This document shows, one piece after another, positions 18,183-26,838 of a stretch of 44,977 nt of DNA. Source of the stretch: Frankia sp. R82 (lineage in GTDB: Bacteria; Actinomycetota; Actinomycetes; Frankiales; Frankiaceae); contig NZ_JAMQQG010000015.1 of NCBI RefSeq assembly GCF_023716925.1, positions 1 through 44,977 of the forward strand. The letters run 5' to 3'. The position numbers and the translations under genes are program-made. Position 1 is the stretch's first letter. Each line of letters begins with the position of its first letter. The notes beneath the pieces are model-generated. The model was not told the DNA's origin, ran no database searches, and worked only from the letters and a program-made list of their open reading frames with translations.

Positions 18183-18212
18183 TCAATAGAGGAAGTTTCG
18201 GGGGCCTGTCAA
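18183..18212 (-). promoter_or_regulatory. Promoter of the 20-codon ORF
   Basis: On the minus strand: -35 TTGACA (18212-18207), an 18-bp spacer, and -10 TATTGA (18188-18183). The start point would be near 18176, giving a 19-base leader that just accommodates the AGGAGG ribosome binding site. This is the best sigma-70-like promoter I see in the window. Confidence 0.6.
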
Positions 18213-18462
18213 GGATAACCGTCGGGTTGATGGCCGGAACTGCGGGGTCTTCGTGATCTCGGTCGCGAACGCACCAGGTCGGCGGGGGGAGCTGCCGAGG
18301 TGAGGCGTTGTCAACGTCGGTAGGGGTATGCACCGGTCCGGGCCGGTGGTGACCATCGGTGCGCAGTGCTCCGGGTGAGCAGACCACCGGGCTCGTGCCG
18401 TCGGACCGGGCACCGGCGTGGGAACCGCGAAAACCGAAGGATGCAGGGAGGCGACGGGGTCG

Positions 18463-19839
18463 ATGAAGGTCAACGGATGTGCTCGGTGCGGGCAGCTGGT
18501 CTTCTTCGAGAACTCCGCGTGTCTGCGGTGTGGAGCGCCGCTCGGCTTCGATCCCGACCAGGGGCGGGTCATCACCCTCGTGACCGGCCGTGTGCGGCCG
18601 TCGTCGACGGCGCGGCCACGGTCGGCGCCGGTGTATCTGGAGCTGCCGCCGGTGGCGGTGGTCGCCGCGGCGATCGGTCAGGCTCCCCTCGGCGACGGCG
18701 GTCGCGGTGGTGTCCAGTCGGTGCACCAGGTGGCCTCGCCGACGCTCGTGCGTCGGGTGACGGCGACGGACCTGCTCGACCGGGCGATCGGTGCCGACCC
18801 GATCGCCGAGGATCTGCTCGACGCCGTCCCGCTGGACCGTCGGCGCTGGTTCTACCGGTGCGCGGCCAGCGAGCGGGCCGGCTGCAACTGGCTCGTCCCG
18901 GCGCCGGCCACCGCTGCCGACGCGGCGCGGGCGGACGCGGAGGTGTCGACCGGCGAGGGCACGCTGTGCCGGTGCTGCCGGCTGACCCGGACCCGGCCGG
19001 CGGACAGCGACCCGACCGGGCGGGACCGGTTCGTCCGCGCGGAGGCGGCCAAACGCCGGCTCGTCGCCCAGTTGCTGGAACTGGGCCTGCCCGTCGTCGC
19101 CCAGGTGGACGACCCGGCCGGTGGACTCGCGTTCGACCTGCTGAACAGCAGCGAGCACGCGGTGGTGACCGGACACAGCGAGGGTCTGATCACGCTGGAC
19201 CTGGCCGAGTCCGACGACGCTCACCGCGAGCGGGTCCGCGTCCAGCTGGGGGAGCCATACCGCACCCTGCTCGGGCACTTCCGCCACGAGATCGGGCATT
19301 ACTACTGGGAGATGCTGGTGGGAGCCGACCCGGCGCGGACCGCCCGGTTCCGGGACCTGTTCGGCGATCCGGACCTCGACTACGCGGCCGCCCTGGACCG
19401 TCACTACGCGCAGGGCCCGCCGTCCGACTGGCGCAACACCTTCGTCAGCGCCTACGCGACCATGCACCCATGGGAGGACTGGGCCGAGACCTTCGCCCAC
19501 TACCTGCACATCCGCGACACTCTGCGGACGTCCGCGGAGTTCGGCCTGCATGTCGCGGGCCCCGACCTCGCCGCGTTCGGGGTGCCCGCGAACACCCTTG
19601 CCGCCGAGCCCGCGGACCTGCGCAACGCCGATGACGCGGCCGGACGGTCGCCGATCCGCGCGATCATCGACCAGTGGCTACCGCTGACCTATGCGCTCAA
19701 CGCCATCAGCCGAAGCATGGGACGAGACGATCTCTATCCGTTCGTCCTGACCCCCGCCGTGCGGGCGAAACTCGGCTTCGCCCATGAGATGATCACCGTC
19801 GGGGCGCGGCCGGGTACAGCGTCCGCAGCATCGGGATGA
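18463..19839 (+). CDS. Putative zinc-binding metallopeptidase with N-terminal zinc ribbon
   Basis: A 458-residue protein. Cys6, Cys9, Cys20 and Cys23 form a zinc ribbon at the start (CARCGQLVFFENSACLRCG). More Cys pairs appear around CAASERAGC and LCRCC. The catalytic-type motif His275-Glu-Ile-Gly-His279 lies in LLGHFRHEIGHYYWEMLV, and WEDWAETFAHYLHIRDTL follows about 70 residues later, probably providing the third zinc ligand. This pattern matches the bacterial 'putative zinc-binding metallo-peptidase' family, whose substrate is unknown. There is no signal peptide, so it acts in the cytoplasm. The ATG at 18463 has AGGGAGG upstream, though spaced 11 bases away; the frame is open to 18418. Its 3' end overlaps the convergent acetyltransferase gene by 47 bases. 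Confidence 0.85.
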   Translation: MKVNGCARCGQLVFFENSACLRCGAPLGFDPDQGRVITLVTGRVRPSSTARPRSAPVYLELPPVAVVAAAIGQAPLGDGGRGGVQSVHQVASPTLVRRVTATDLLDRAIGADPIAEDLLDAVPLDRRRWFYRCAASERAGCNWLVPAPATAADAARADAEVSTGEGTLCRCCRLTRTRPADSDPTGRDRFVRAEAAKRRLVAQLLELGLPVVAQVDDPAGGLAFDLLNSSEHAVVTGHSEGLITLDLAESDDAHRERVRVQLGEPYRTLLGHFRHEIGHYYWEMLVGADPARTARFRDLFGDPDLDYAAALDRHYAQGPPSDWRNTFVSAYATMHPWEDWAETFAHYLHIRDTLRTSAEFGLHVAGPDLAAFGVPANTLAAEPADLRNADDAAGRSPIRAIIDQWLPLTYALNAISRSMGRDDLYPFVLTPAVRAKLGFAHEMITVGARPGTASAASG

Positions 19840-20332
19840 AGGTGCGCACGAGCGGATCGGACGTCGTCGGCTCCGGTCCGCCCAGCACGACGAAGCCGTG
19901 CCGGGCGTACAGGCGCCGGGCCGCGAGGTTGCCGGGGGCCACCCACAGCTTCACCGCCTCGGCGCCGACCCGGTACGACCAGTCGAACGCCGCCGCCAGC
20001 AGCGTGTCGGCACCACCCTGACCGCGGACCTGCGGGGCGACCCACATCGAGGCCAGCTCCCGCAGCCAGGGCCGTCCGGGCGGAGTCAGTCCCTGGACCA
20101 GGCCGACGACCTCGTCGCCGCGCTGCGCGACCATGATCAGATCGGTGGACGAGTCCGCCGCGGCCCGGGCCCGCCGGGTCCACTCGGCCACCGGCCACGA
20201 GGTCAGGACCGCGGTGGTGTGCCAGAAGGCCATCGGCGCGTCGGCGACGGAGGCGAGCCGCAACCGGCGCAACAGCGCCCCCTCGTCCGCCGTGAGCGGC
20301 CGGACGGTGATGGCTTGTCGGTCGTGCCGCAC
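19793..20332 (-). CDS. GNAT-family N-acetyltransferase
   Basis: A ~179-residue acetyl-CoA-dependent acetyltransferase. The fold begins at AITVRPLTADEGALLRRLRL. Motif A is LASMWVAPQVRGQGGADTLL, with V-R-G-Q-G-G-A binding the CoA pyrophosphate. Motif B is VKLWVAPGNLAARRLYARHGFV. The acceptor substrate cannot be inferred. The start is uncertain: the GTG at 20332 gives a standard-length protein, while the frame remains open to a GTG at 20479 and beyond. Its final 47 bases overlap the convergent metallopeptidase gene. Confidence 0.85.
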   Translation of the reverse strand: MRHDRQAITVRPLTADEGALLRRLRLASVADAPMAFWHTTAVLTSWPVAEWTRRARAAADSSTDLIMVAQRGDEVVGLVQGLTPPGRPWLRELASMWVAPQVRGQGGADTLLAAAFDWSYRVGAEAVKLWVAPGNLAARRLYARHGFVVLGGPEPTTSDPLVRTFIPMLRTLYPAAPRR

Positions 20333-20519
20333 GTCGAAAATGTCCCACGGTCGGCCCGCCGCGGACCACCGTACGGGGTGGATGTTGCGCGGGTGACGCC
20401 CGGTGTTGGGCGTAATCGGCGCGACCTTTAGCCCAAACGCCTCCCAGGGGGCCGGGGGAACGCGGATACTGATCCACACCGGCCGGGACGGCGGAGGAGT
20501 CGCGTGGTGGTGATCGAAC

Positions 20520-21095
20520 GTGGGTAGGTCCGTCTCACTGATCGTGCGGCCGGATGGTGCCTCCTGGTCTGCCTGGTCACCGCAGTGCCCCGGGCTCGCC
20601 ATGGTGCAACCGGCCGGGGCGGAGCTGCGCGATGTCCTGCCCGAGGTGCTCGGCTGGTACTTCGGGCAGGACACGGAGATCGAGCTCCAGGTGCACCACG
20701 AGCGGGAGCTGCACGGCGTCGTCCTGCGCATCGCCCAGGACGCGCAGCTCTACGAGCGGGAGCGCCTCGCCGGGCAGCTCGCCGAGGCGCTTGGCGAGGC
20801 GGGCCAGCGTGCGCGGATGCGTTCCGAGCCGGTCAGCGCCGGCGGCGAGGTCACCCTCGTGGGTGCCCTGCAGTCCGATCGGATCAGCTGGCTTGCCGCC
20901 CAGATGGACGACAACGACGTGCTCGTCGCCCTGCTGCCGGTCGCCGAGTCGATGCTGTGGGCCGTCCGGTTCGGCACCGGCACCGGTGCTGGTCAGGACG
21001 ACGCGGTCATCCCCCTCGCCGCGTACTCCGGCGACGCCACGCTCGGCGAGGTCACCCGCACGTTCGCCGGCCCCCGCCAGCACCTGCGGATCTGA
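20520..21095 (+). CDS. Protein of unknown function with HicB-like N-terminus
   Basis: A 191-residue soluble protein I do not recognise. Residues 1-50 (SVSLIVRPDGASWSAWSPQCPGL to LPEVLGWYFGQ) resemble the beta-strand pattern of HicB/DUF1902-type partially degraded RNase H folds. No HicA toxin gene lies beside it. The centre is helical (LYERERLAGQLAEALGEAGQ) and the end is mixed alpha/beta (DRISWLAAQMDDNDVLVALLPVAESMLWAVRF). The GTG at 20520 has only a weak GGTGAT upstream. Codon usage is like that of the neighbours, so it appears to be a real gene. The resemblance to HicB is an impression of strand spacing only. Confidence 0.6.
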   Translation: MGRSVSLIVRPDGASWSAWSPQCPGLAMVQPAGAELRDVLPEVLGWYFGQDTEIELQVHHERELHGVVLRIAQDAQLYERERLAGQLAEALGEAGQRARMRSEPVSAGGEVTLVGALQSDRISWLAAQMDDNDVLVALLPVAESMLWAVRFGTGTGAGQDDAVIPLAAYSGDATLGEVTRTFAGPRQHLRI

Positions 21096-21220
21096 ATCCA
21101 GCTCCGCGCTCGGGCCATCCGGCGGGCCGGGTCTGCTGCCAGGTCGCGGTGGAGCCGCGCGCCGCCGGGATGCGGGGACGAGCACAGGACGAGCACAGGA
21201 CGAGCACGGGGTGAGTGACG

Positions 21221-21553
21221 CTACGGCTGTGTCTTCGAGGAACCGGAAGTCGCCGTGACCCGCTGCGGCTGACCGGTGCCACCGTCACCACCGATGTCAC
21301 CTCCATCGGTGCGACGGCCACCACCGGTGCCGGTCCGGCTGGCTCGCACCCCGCGGATGCCGAGCCAGCCGACGGCGGAGCCGATGACGATCGACACGAT
21401 CGTGAGGACGAGATGGACCGTGAAGAAGCCGGTCGGCCCGTTGTCCCAGGAGCGATCGTCTTTCCAGATGTTGCGCAGGAAGTTCGGCCAGATGGCCCAC
21501 GTCCAGACACCAACCGCGATCAAGAACCAGGATGCGCGCTTAGACAGAGTCAC
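21221..21553 (-). CDS. SCO4848-family small membrane protein
   Basis: A 110-residue protein beginning MTLSKRASWFLIAVGVWTWAIWPNFLRNIW, followed by GPTGFFTVHLVLTIVSIVIGSAVGWLGIRGVRA. This gives two membrane helices separated by a short WKDDRSWDNGPTG loop. The pattern closely fits the actinobacterial family named after Streptomyces SCO4848, function unknown. The last ~35 residues are a Gly/Thr-rich tail. The GTG at 21553 is preferred because the 28 upstream codons lack family resemblance. In Streptomyces this gene neighbours a D,D-carboxypeptidase gene; here such a gene is 5 kb away, partly preserving the arrangement. Confidence 0.8.
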   Translation of the reverse strand: MTLSKRASWFLIAVGVWTWAIWPNFLRNIWKDDRSWDNGPTGFFTVHLVLTIVSIVIGSAVGWLGIRGVRASRTGTGGGRRTDGGDIGGDGGTGQPQRVTATSGSSKTQP

Positions 21554-21864
21554 CCGTCCAGCCTCGCACCCGCAGCCTTCGTGGCCTCTCTGCGGGCGCG
21601 CGATTTCAGCCACGCTGATCGCCATAGCGTGGGACAACGGCCGGAGTCGCGACGGGCAAGAAGATCGATGGAGGGTGCGGCGGCTGAACCAGAATTACGA
21701 TGTCGCCATAACGGAGATGCCCCTGCCCTCGACGACCAACGTGCCGAGGCCGTCCGAGAGGCTGCCGCAGCTGACCGGATGAGCCCTGGCCTGGTCTATT
21801 CCCTGGCCGGGCCGCTGCGTCCGGTGGTCACGCCACCCGGCCAGGTGACCGTGCCGGACCGGGA
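21554..21864. other. Intergenic region between the SCO4848-like gene and kinase 1
   Basis: About 310 bases downstream of the first kinase gene and upstream of the SCO4848-like gene, both on the minus strand. It includes a lower-GC stretch near 21690-21720. No gene or convincing regulatory site was found. Confidence 0.4.
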
Positions 21865-23841
21865 TCAGGCGGCGGGCGGCACTGAGCCGGTGGGGGTCGG
21901 CGCGGGTGCCGTCGGCGATGTGGGCGGGCGACTTGTGGCGGGCGGCGGTGTCGTCGGCGCGTTGCTGGGTGGGGAGGTCGTCACCGGCGTCGTCGGGGTG
22001 GACGTGGGCTGCTGGGTCTGCGGGGCACTGGTCTGCGGCGCGGAGGGGGTGGTCGCGGCTGGCGGTGGCGGCGTCGTGGTCCGTGGCCGGTAGCTGTAGC
22101 GCGGCGTCGATGGCACCACCACGGCCTGGGACGTGCCGCCGGACGGCTCCGCCGGGGCCGTCACCGAGCTGGGCACCAGGGTGGCGGGAGCATCGGTCGT
22201 CTGCTGGGCCGACACGTCGTTGTCGTTCGAGGAGTCACCGCCGGACAGCGTGAGGGCCAGCGCCACGGCCACCACGGCGACCGCCGCGACCGCGCCGGCC
22301 GCGATTGCCATGATCCGGCGTCGATGGGCCTGCTGGTTCTGGCCGCCCCGGCCGGCTCCGGCCGCGCCGGCGCCACCGGCCGCATCGGCACGCCGACGGG
22401 CGTCGTCGAGGTGCACCAGGCCGGCGGCCTCGTCATCGTCGAACAGGCCGAGTTCGGCCGCGGCGATCAGCGGGGCGGTGCCCACGCGGGTCTCGTCATC
22501 GGCGCCGCCGCGTACCGGGCCCGTCGGCGCGACCGCGCGCCCGATCCTGGTCGGCTCGTCGTGGTCGGCCTGGCCGCGGTTGCGTGCGGAGGCCGGGGGC
22601 GTGGCCGGGGTACGGCGCAGGCCACCGGTCGCCGGCGAGATGGCGGTCTCGTCCATCGGGATCGGGTCGGCGGTGATGTCGGTATCGGCGCCGACAGAGG
22701 CATCGGCCGCGGCCGTCCCACCCGCTCCTGGCCCGGTCGAACCGGACGGGGACGGCTCGTAGGACGGGGACGATCCTCCATAGGGAGCGATGTCCGGTGA
22801 GAGGGCCGAGGAGGCGGCACCGGACCGCGGTCCGGTGGTCCGGGTGCGACCGTCCGGTGCGGGCGGGGCCGACGGGTGGGAGTCGTCCAGGTTCTCCAGG
22901 CCGACGTCGGCGCTGCCTCGCCCGGGCGCGGCGTCCTCCTCGTCGCCCTTGGGCCGGGCGTGCATCACGGCTGCCGGGACGGGGGTGGCGTTGCGGGCCA
23001 CCGGGATGAGCCGGCGGCGGATCTCGCTGACGTCCGGCCGCTCCTCGGCGGGGCGGTCCATCAGGTCGCTGAGCAGGTTGCGCAGCGGGCCGGCCAGGCG
23101 GAAGGCCCGGCGGCGCCCCTCGACGACGGCGGTGAGCACCGCGTACGTCTCCGGTCCCTCGAACGGCGGCTGGCCCTCGACCGCGGAGTACAGGGTCGCG
23201 CCGAGACCCCACAGGTCGCTGGCCGGGCTGCCGGACGAGCCCCGCACCCGTTCGGGAGCGATGTAGGCGGGTGAGCCGACGAGTGCGCCGGTCCCGGTAA
23301 GGGTGACGTCGCCCTCGGTGGCGGCGATGCCGAAGTCGGTGAGCCGGACCCGGCCGTCCCGCCCGAGCAGGACGTTGCCAGGCTTGACATCGCGGTGCAG
23401 CACGCCGGCGGAGTGCGCGGCGGCGAGTGCGTCGGTCAGCGCCAGACCGATGGCGGCCACCTGGTCGAACGGCAGCGGACCGTGGTTGCGGATCACATCG
23501 CCGAGGCTGTCCGCGTCGACGAGCTCCATGACGATCCAGTGGCGTTGGTGTTCCTCGACCACGTCGTACACGGACACGATGGCCGGGCTGTGCAGCCGGG
23601 CGAGGGCCCGCGCCTCCCGCAGCACCCGAGCCCGGATCGCGTCCCGCTCGTTCTGCGCGCCGGCCATCGGCACCAGGATTTCCTTGATGGCCACCGGTCG
23701 CTGGAGGAGCTCGTCCTCACCACGCCAGACGACACCGGCCCCACCACGCCCGATGGGCGTGTCGAGACGGTAGCGCTGGGCTACATACCGAGGCGTGCCA
23801 TGCCGGTCCGTCTCCGGGGGCACGCTTACCGATTTAGCCAT
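21865..23841 (-). CDS. Membrane Ser/Thr protein kinase (kinase 1)
   Basis: A 658-residue eukaryotic-like kinase. Kinase domain residues ~24-285: glycine loop Gly31-Arg-Gly-Gly-Ala-Gly36, Lys53 in VAIKEI, catalytic HRDVKPGN (Asp151), Asp169-Phe-Gly, and AYIAPERVRG. A ~230-residue Pro/Thr/Asp-rich juxtamembrane linker follows. A membrane helix (IMAIAAGAVAAVAVVAVALALTL) leads to a ~90-residue extracytoplasmic tail of Ser/Thr/Pro. There are no PASTA repeats, so it is not a PknB orthologue. The ATG at 23841 is preferred over the ATG at 23868. Two small palindromes precede the start. It lies 93 bases downstream of kinase 2 on the same strand. Confidence 0.93.
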   Translation of the reverse strand: MAKSVSVPPETDRHGTPRYVAQRYRLDTPIGRGGAGVVWRGEDELLQRPVAIKEILVPMAGAQNERDAIRARVLREARALARLHSPAIVSVYDVVEEHQRHWIVMELVDADSLGDVIRNHGPLPFDQVAAIGLALTDALAAAHSAGVLHRDVKPGNVLLGRDGRVRLTDFGIAATEGDVTLTGTGALVGSPAYIAPERVRGSSGSPASDLWGLGATLYSAVEGQPPFEGPETYAVLTAVVEGRRRAFRLAGPLRNLLSDLMDRPAEERPDVSEIRRRLIPVARNATPVPAAVMHARPKGDEEDAAPGRGSADVGLENLDDSHPSAPPAPDGRTRTTGPRSGAASSALSPDIAPYGGSSPSYEPSPSGSTGPGAGGTAAADASVGADTDITADPIPMDETAISPATGGLRRTPATPPASARNRGQADHDEPTRIGRAVAPTGPVRGGADDETRVGTAPLIAAAELGLFDDDEAAGLVHLDDARRRADAAGGAGAAGAGRGGQNQQAHRRRIMAIAAGAVAAVAVVAVALALTLSGGDSSNDNDVSAQQTTDAPATLVPSSVTAPAEPSGGTSQAVVVPSTPRYSYRPRTTTPPPPAATTPSAPQTSAPQTQQPTSTPTTPVTTSPPSNAPTTPPPATSRPPTSPTAPAPTPTGSVPPAA

Positions 23842-23869
23842 CGTGTCAAGTCTGACAGACGGAGGCATC

Positions 23870-23889
23870 CGCAGACCGGATGGTCTGCG
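23870..23889. promoter_or_regulatory. 20-bp palindrome upstream of kinase 1
   Basis: CGCAGACC-GGAT-GGTCTGCG is a perfect 8-bp inverted repeat with a 4-base centre, 28 bases upstream of the kinase 1 start. A second, shorter palindrome (TGTCA-AGTC-TGACA, 23844-23857) lies between it and the ATG. Either could bind a dimeric regulator or form an RNA hairpin in the leader. Confidence 0.5.
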
Positions 23890-23934
23890 TGTTTCCGATC
23901 GCCTTGACAGGCGCGAATCCGGCAGATGAGTACA

Positions 23935-26838
23935 TCATGGGGCCGGCCGGAAGGTCCCGAAGAGGCTCGCCATCAGTGGTTGATCCTGCAACCAGTGATC
24001 CTCGCGGGTATGCCAGTAGAGGGCATATCCGTGGCTGTTGCGAATCGCGCCCCGGTTGAGCACATGCACCATGACCCCGTCCGACCTGCGGTACGCGAAC
24101 TCCCAGTCGGCCTGGTTCGTGCCATCCCCACCGTCGCTGGGAGTCAGCCGTATGCGTCGGTAGTCCTGCACGGTCCGAACGAAACTGGCTTCAATACGCC
24201 GCCAGTCGCCGATCGCGGAGGTGTTTGCCTCTCTGACGCTACCCACTCGCAGGAACGAGCCGGTAGCCGGGTCCATGAAATCGACGTTACCGACCCCACC
24301 AGGACCCGGCTGGGACCGCCAGTCGGCGGGGTAGGCCAACGACCATCCGGCCGCCTGATCAGTATAGGAGGCCCAGCCCAGCGGCGGTACGGCAACCACG
24401 GAACTGGTCGCGAGCGGGTCGCTGACGGCCGGTGGCCCAGCGACCTCCGCGGTGCTCTGGGTGTTTTGGACGGCACCCTCCGTCCCGCCGCCGCGGCGGG
24501 CGGTACCAGCCGCAGCGGCGCCCGAGGTGGCTGCCCCGGGCCGAGGCGCGAGCGCGGCGCCACCGGACGAGTCATCCTGGCTGATCAGCAGCAGGATCGC
24601 GACGGTGGCGGCCGAGGCCAGGGCGGCAAGCACCAACACCAGGACGAGCAGGCGGGCGCGCCCGGGGCCAGGCGCCGCGGCCGGTAGGACCGAGACCAAC
24701 GTGGCGGCGGCCGGTGTGTCCGGGCCCGGCGCGGGTGCGGGTGCGCCCAGTGCGGGTGAGCCCAGCGTGGGTGGACCCGGCCTGGGTGAGACAGACGGGC
24801 CGGAGCCCGACTCCGCGGCCCGCGTGCCTGCCGTGTCCATGCTCGACACTCGGGTACCTGGAGTCGGTGTCTCGGTAGTTGCCGTGGCTGACGCAGCCAG
24901 CGCAACCGTCTCGGCTGGCATGGCAGTCCGGGCTGGCATGGCAGTCTCGGCTGGCACGGCCGTCCCGGTCGGCTCGGCTGTCCCGGTCAGTGCCACAGGA
25001 ACACCCGGTGCGGCGGTTTCGGTCGGTTCGACCGCCTGAACCAACGTGGATGCGGCCGGCGTCGAATGGTCACCGGCGCCGCGGCCGATCAGGCGGGCCC
25101 GGGCCGGAATGCCGCCGAGCGCGCGGGTGCGGTCGACCTGGCGTAGCCGCTCGACCGGTCGGGTGATCCGTGCCCGGGCCGCGGGCAGCGCCGTCCGGAC
25201 CCGCGCGGCGTCCGGGGAGCGGCGGGTCGGCAACGTGGCCCGGGTCGGCGTCGCAGGGGTCGGTGCCTGGGCATCGTGCTTACTGTGCGCTTCGGTGCTC
25301 GGTGTGTCGGTGTCGGCATCCACCGGGTCGGTGCCTGTCGGGTCGGTGCCTCCGACCTGCGGCGCGGCCAGGGCTGCCGTGGCGGTGGCAATCGTGGTGG
25401 CCGCGGCGATCGTTGTGGCTGTGACGACTGTCGTGGCCGCGGCGACGGTCGCGACCGTGGTGAGGGCGGTTGTCATCCCAGCTTTGGCCACTTCGGCGAG
25501 CGGTTCGGCCGGAGCGGCCCGTTCGGTTGGATGGTCCGAGATGGATGAACTGTTCGGCTGGTCGGAACGTCCGGTCGCGGGTTGTCCGTCGGACCAACGG
25601 CCATGGTCGTCGCCGGGCTCTTCGGGGGCCCTTTCGACCTCGGACGGGTGGGAACGGCTCTGATCGTCGGATGGGTCGAGGGCTGCCCGGCGGCTTTCGT
25701 CGGAGCTGGGTGGGGGGATACCGGCGCACCTGTCGGCCGGTTGGTCCCGATTCACAGGTGACGGTGCATGGTCGCCAGCGGAAGGATTATCCGGCCGGGC
25801 CTGATCGTCGTCCGGTGGACCGGTCGACAGGTCCACGGCCGTCGTTGCAGCGAGATCCTCCGGGGGCGTCCCGGCACCGGAGGCCGAGACGGACACCGTT
25901 GCACCGATCGCGGTGGTGGCGGCGATCGTGGTGGTGGCGATCGTGGTGGTGGCGGGGCGGGCTGGGCGGTGCGTCCGACTTCCGGCGCGAGAAGAAACAG
26001 GATCACCAAAGGCCTGCAGGATGTCACGCAGCCGACGGCGGACGGCGGACAGCGGCGGGCGGCTGGCCTCGTGCGGGCTCATCAGGTCGTCGATCAGCGG
26101 GGCCAGTGGACCGGCGAGCCGGAAGGGCCGGCGGTCGCCGCGCATCACGGCGGACACCACCGAGATCGGGTCGCCACCGGTGTACGGCGGGCAGCCCTCG
26201 ACCGTGGCGAACAGCGCCGCGCCCAGACCCCACCGGTCGCCGGCTGCGCTGCCGGTGCCGCCCCGGGCGCGTTCGGGCGGCAGGTAGGCCGGGGAGCCGA
26301 GCACCATGCCGGTGTTGGTCAGGCGGGAGTCGCCGTGGCTGACGGCGATCCCGAAGTCGGTGAGCCGGGCCTGTCCGTCCGCGGTGATGAGCACGTTGCT
26401 CGGTTTGACGTCGCGGTGCACGATGCCGAGCCGGTGCGCGGCCTCAAGGGCGTAGGCAAGACTGATGCCGATCTGGCAGGTCTCCTCCACCGGACGAGCA
26501 CCGAGGTCGGTGATGATCCGGGCCAGTGACCGCCCGTCGACGTACTCCATCACGATCCACGGCAGGTCGCCGTCGTCGATGACATCGAGCACGGTGACCG
26601 CACCCGGATGATGCAGCCGACCCGCAGCGCGGGCCTCCCGCAGCACCCGCTGCCGGGCCCGGTCCCGTTCGGCTCCGTTCTCGGTGATGGGCAGCCGGAT
26701 TTCCTTGACGGCCACCGGCCGCTGCAGCAGCTCGTCCGTGGCGCGGTGTACGACGCCGAAACCGCCCCGGCCGAGCACGCCGTCAAGCTGATAGCGTCCG
26801 CCGACCAGCACCGCCGGAGACTTGGACTCGCCTGCCAT
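23935..26838 (-). CDS. Membrane Ser/Thr protein kinase with extracytoplasmic PsbP-like domain (kinase 2)
   Basis: A 967-residue eukaryotic-like kinase. The kinase domain covers residues ~16-275: Gly23-Arg-Gly-Gly-Phe-Gly28, Lys45 in VAVKEI, HRDVKPSN (Asp143), Asp161-Phe-Gly and YLPPERARGG. A very long low-complexity linker (~500 residues) follows, including two Ala/Thr/Val/Ile-only stretches. The membrane helix is LLVLVLVLAALASAATVAILLLI. The last ~150 residues (from WASYTDQAAGWSLAYPADW to MASLFGTFRPAP) resemble the PsbP/DUF1795-like sensor fold attached to some actinobacterial kinases. GAAGGGACGAAGGG precedes the ATG at 26838. It is divergent from cdd. The ligand and targets are unknown. Confidence 0.92.
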   Translation of the reverse strand: MAGESKSPAVLVGGRYQLDGVLGRGGFGVVHRATDELLQRPVAVKEIRLPITENGAERDRARQRVLREARAAGRLHHPGAVTVLDVIDDGDLPWIVMEYVDGRSLARIITDLGARPVEETCQIGISLAYALEAAHRLGIVHRDVKPSNVLITADGQARLTDFGIAVSHGDSRLTNTGMVLGSPAYLPPERARGGTGSAAGDRWGLGAALFATVEGCPPYTGGDPISVVSAVMRGDRRPFRLAGPLAPLIDDLMSPHEASRPPLSAVRRRLRDILQAFGDPVSSRAGSRTHRPARPATTTIATTTIAATTAIGATVSVSASGAGTPPEDLAATTAVDLSTGPPDDDQARPDNPSAGDHAPSPVNRDQPADRCAGIPPPSSDESRRAALDPSDDQSRSHPSEVERAPEEPGDDHGRWSDGQPATGRSDQPNSSSISDHPTERAAPAEPLAEVAKAGMTTALTTVATVAAATTVVTATTIAAATTIATATAALAAPQVGGTDPTGTDPVDADTDTPSTEAHSKHDAQAPTPATPTRATLPTRRSPDAARVRTALPAARARITRPVERLRQVDRTRALGGIPARARLIGRGAGDHSTPAASTLVQAVEPTETAAPGVPVALTGTAEPTGTAVPAETAMPARTAMPAETVALAASATATTETPTPGTRVSSMDTAGTRAAESGSGPSVSPRPGPPTLGSPALGAPAPAPGPDTPAAATLVSVLPAAAPGPGRARLLVLVLVLAALASAATVAILLLISQDDSSGGAALAPRPGAATSGAAAAGTARRGGGTEGAVQNTQSTAEVAGPPAVSDPLATSSVVAVPPLGWASYTDQAAGWSLAYPADWRSQPGPGGVGNVDFMDPATGSFLRVGSVREANTSAIGDWRRIEASFVRTVQDYRRIRLTPSDGGDGTNQADWEFAYRRSDGVMVHVLNRGAIRNSHGYALYWHTREDHWLQDQPLMASLFGTFRPAP

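Larger units (their letters stand above)
17649..18462. other. Long intergenic region containing a small ORF
   Basis: Over 800 bases with no long gene between the divergent DUF1003 and metallopeptidase genes. At 18088-18212 the minus strand carries a promoter-like pair, a strong ribosome binding site, a 20-codon ORF and a small hairpin. I see nothing convincing at 17649-18080 or 18213-18440. Confidence 0.55.
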
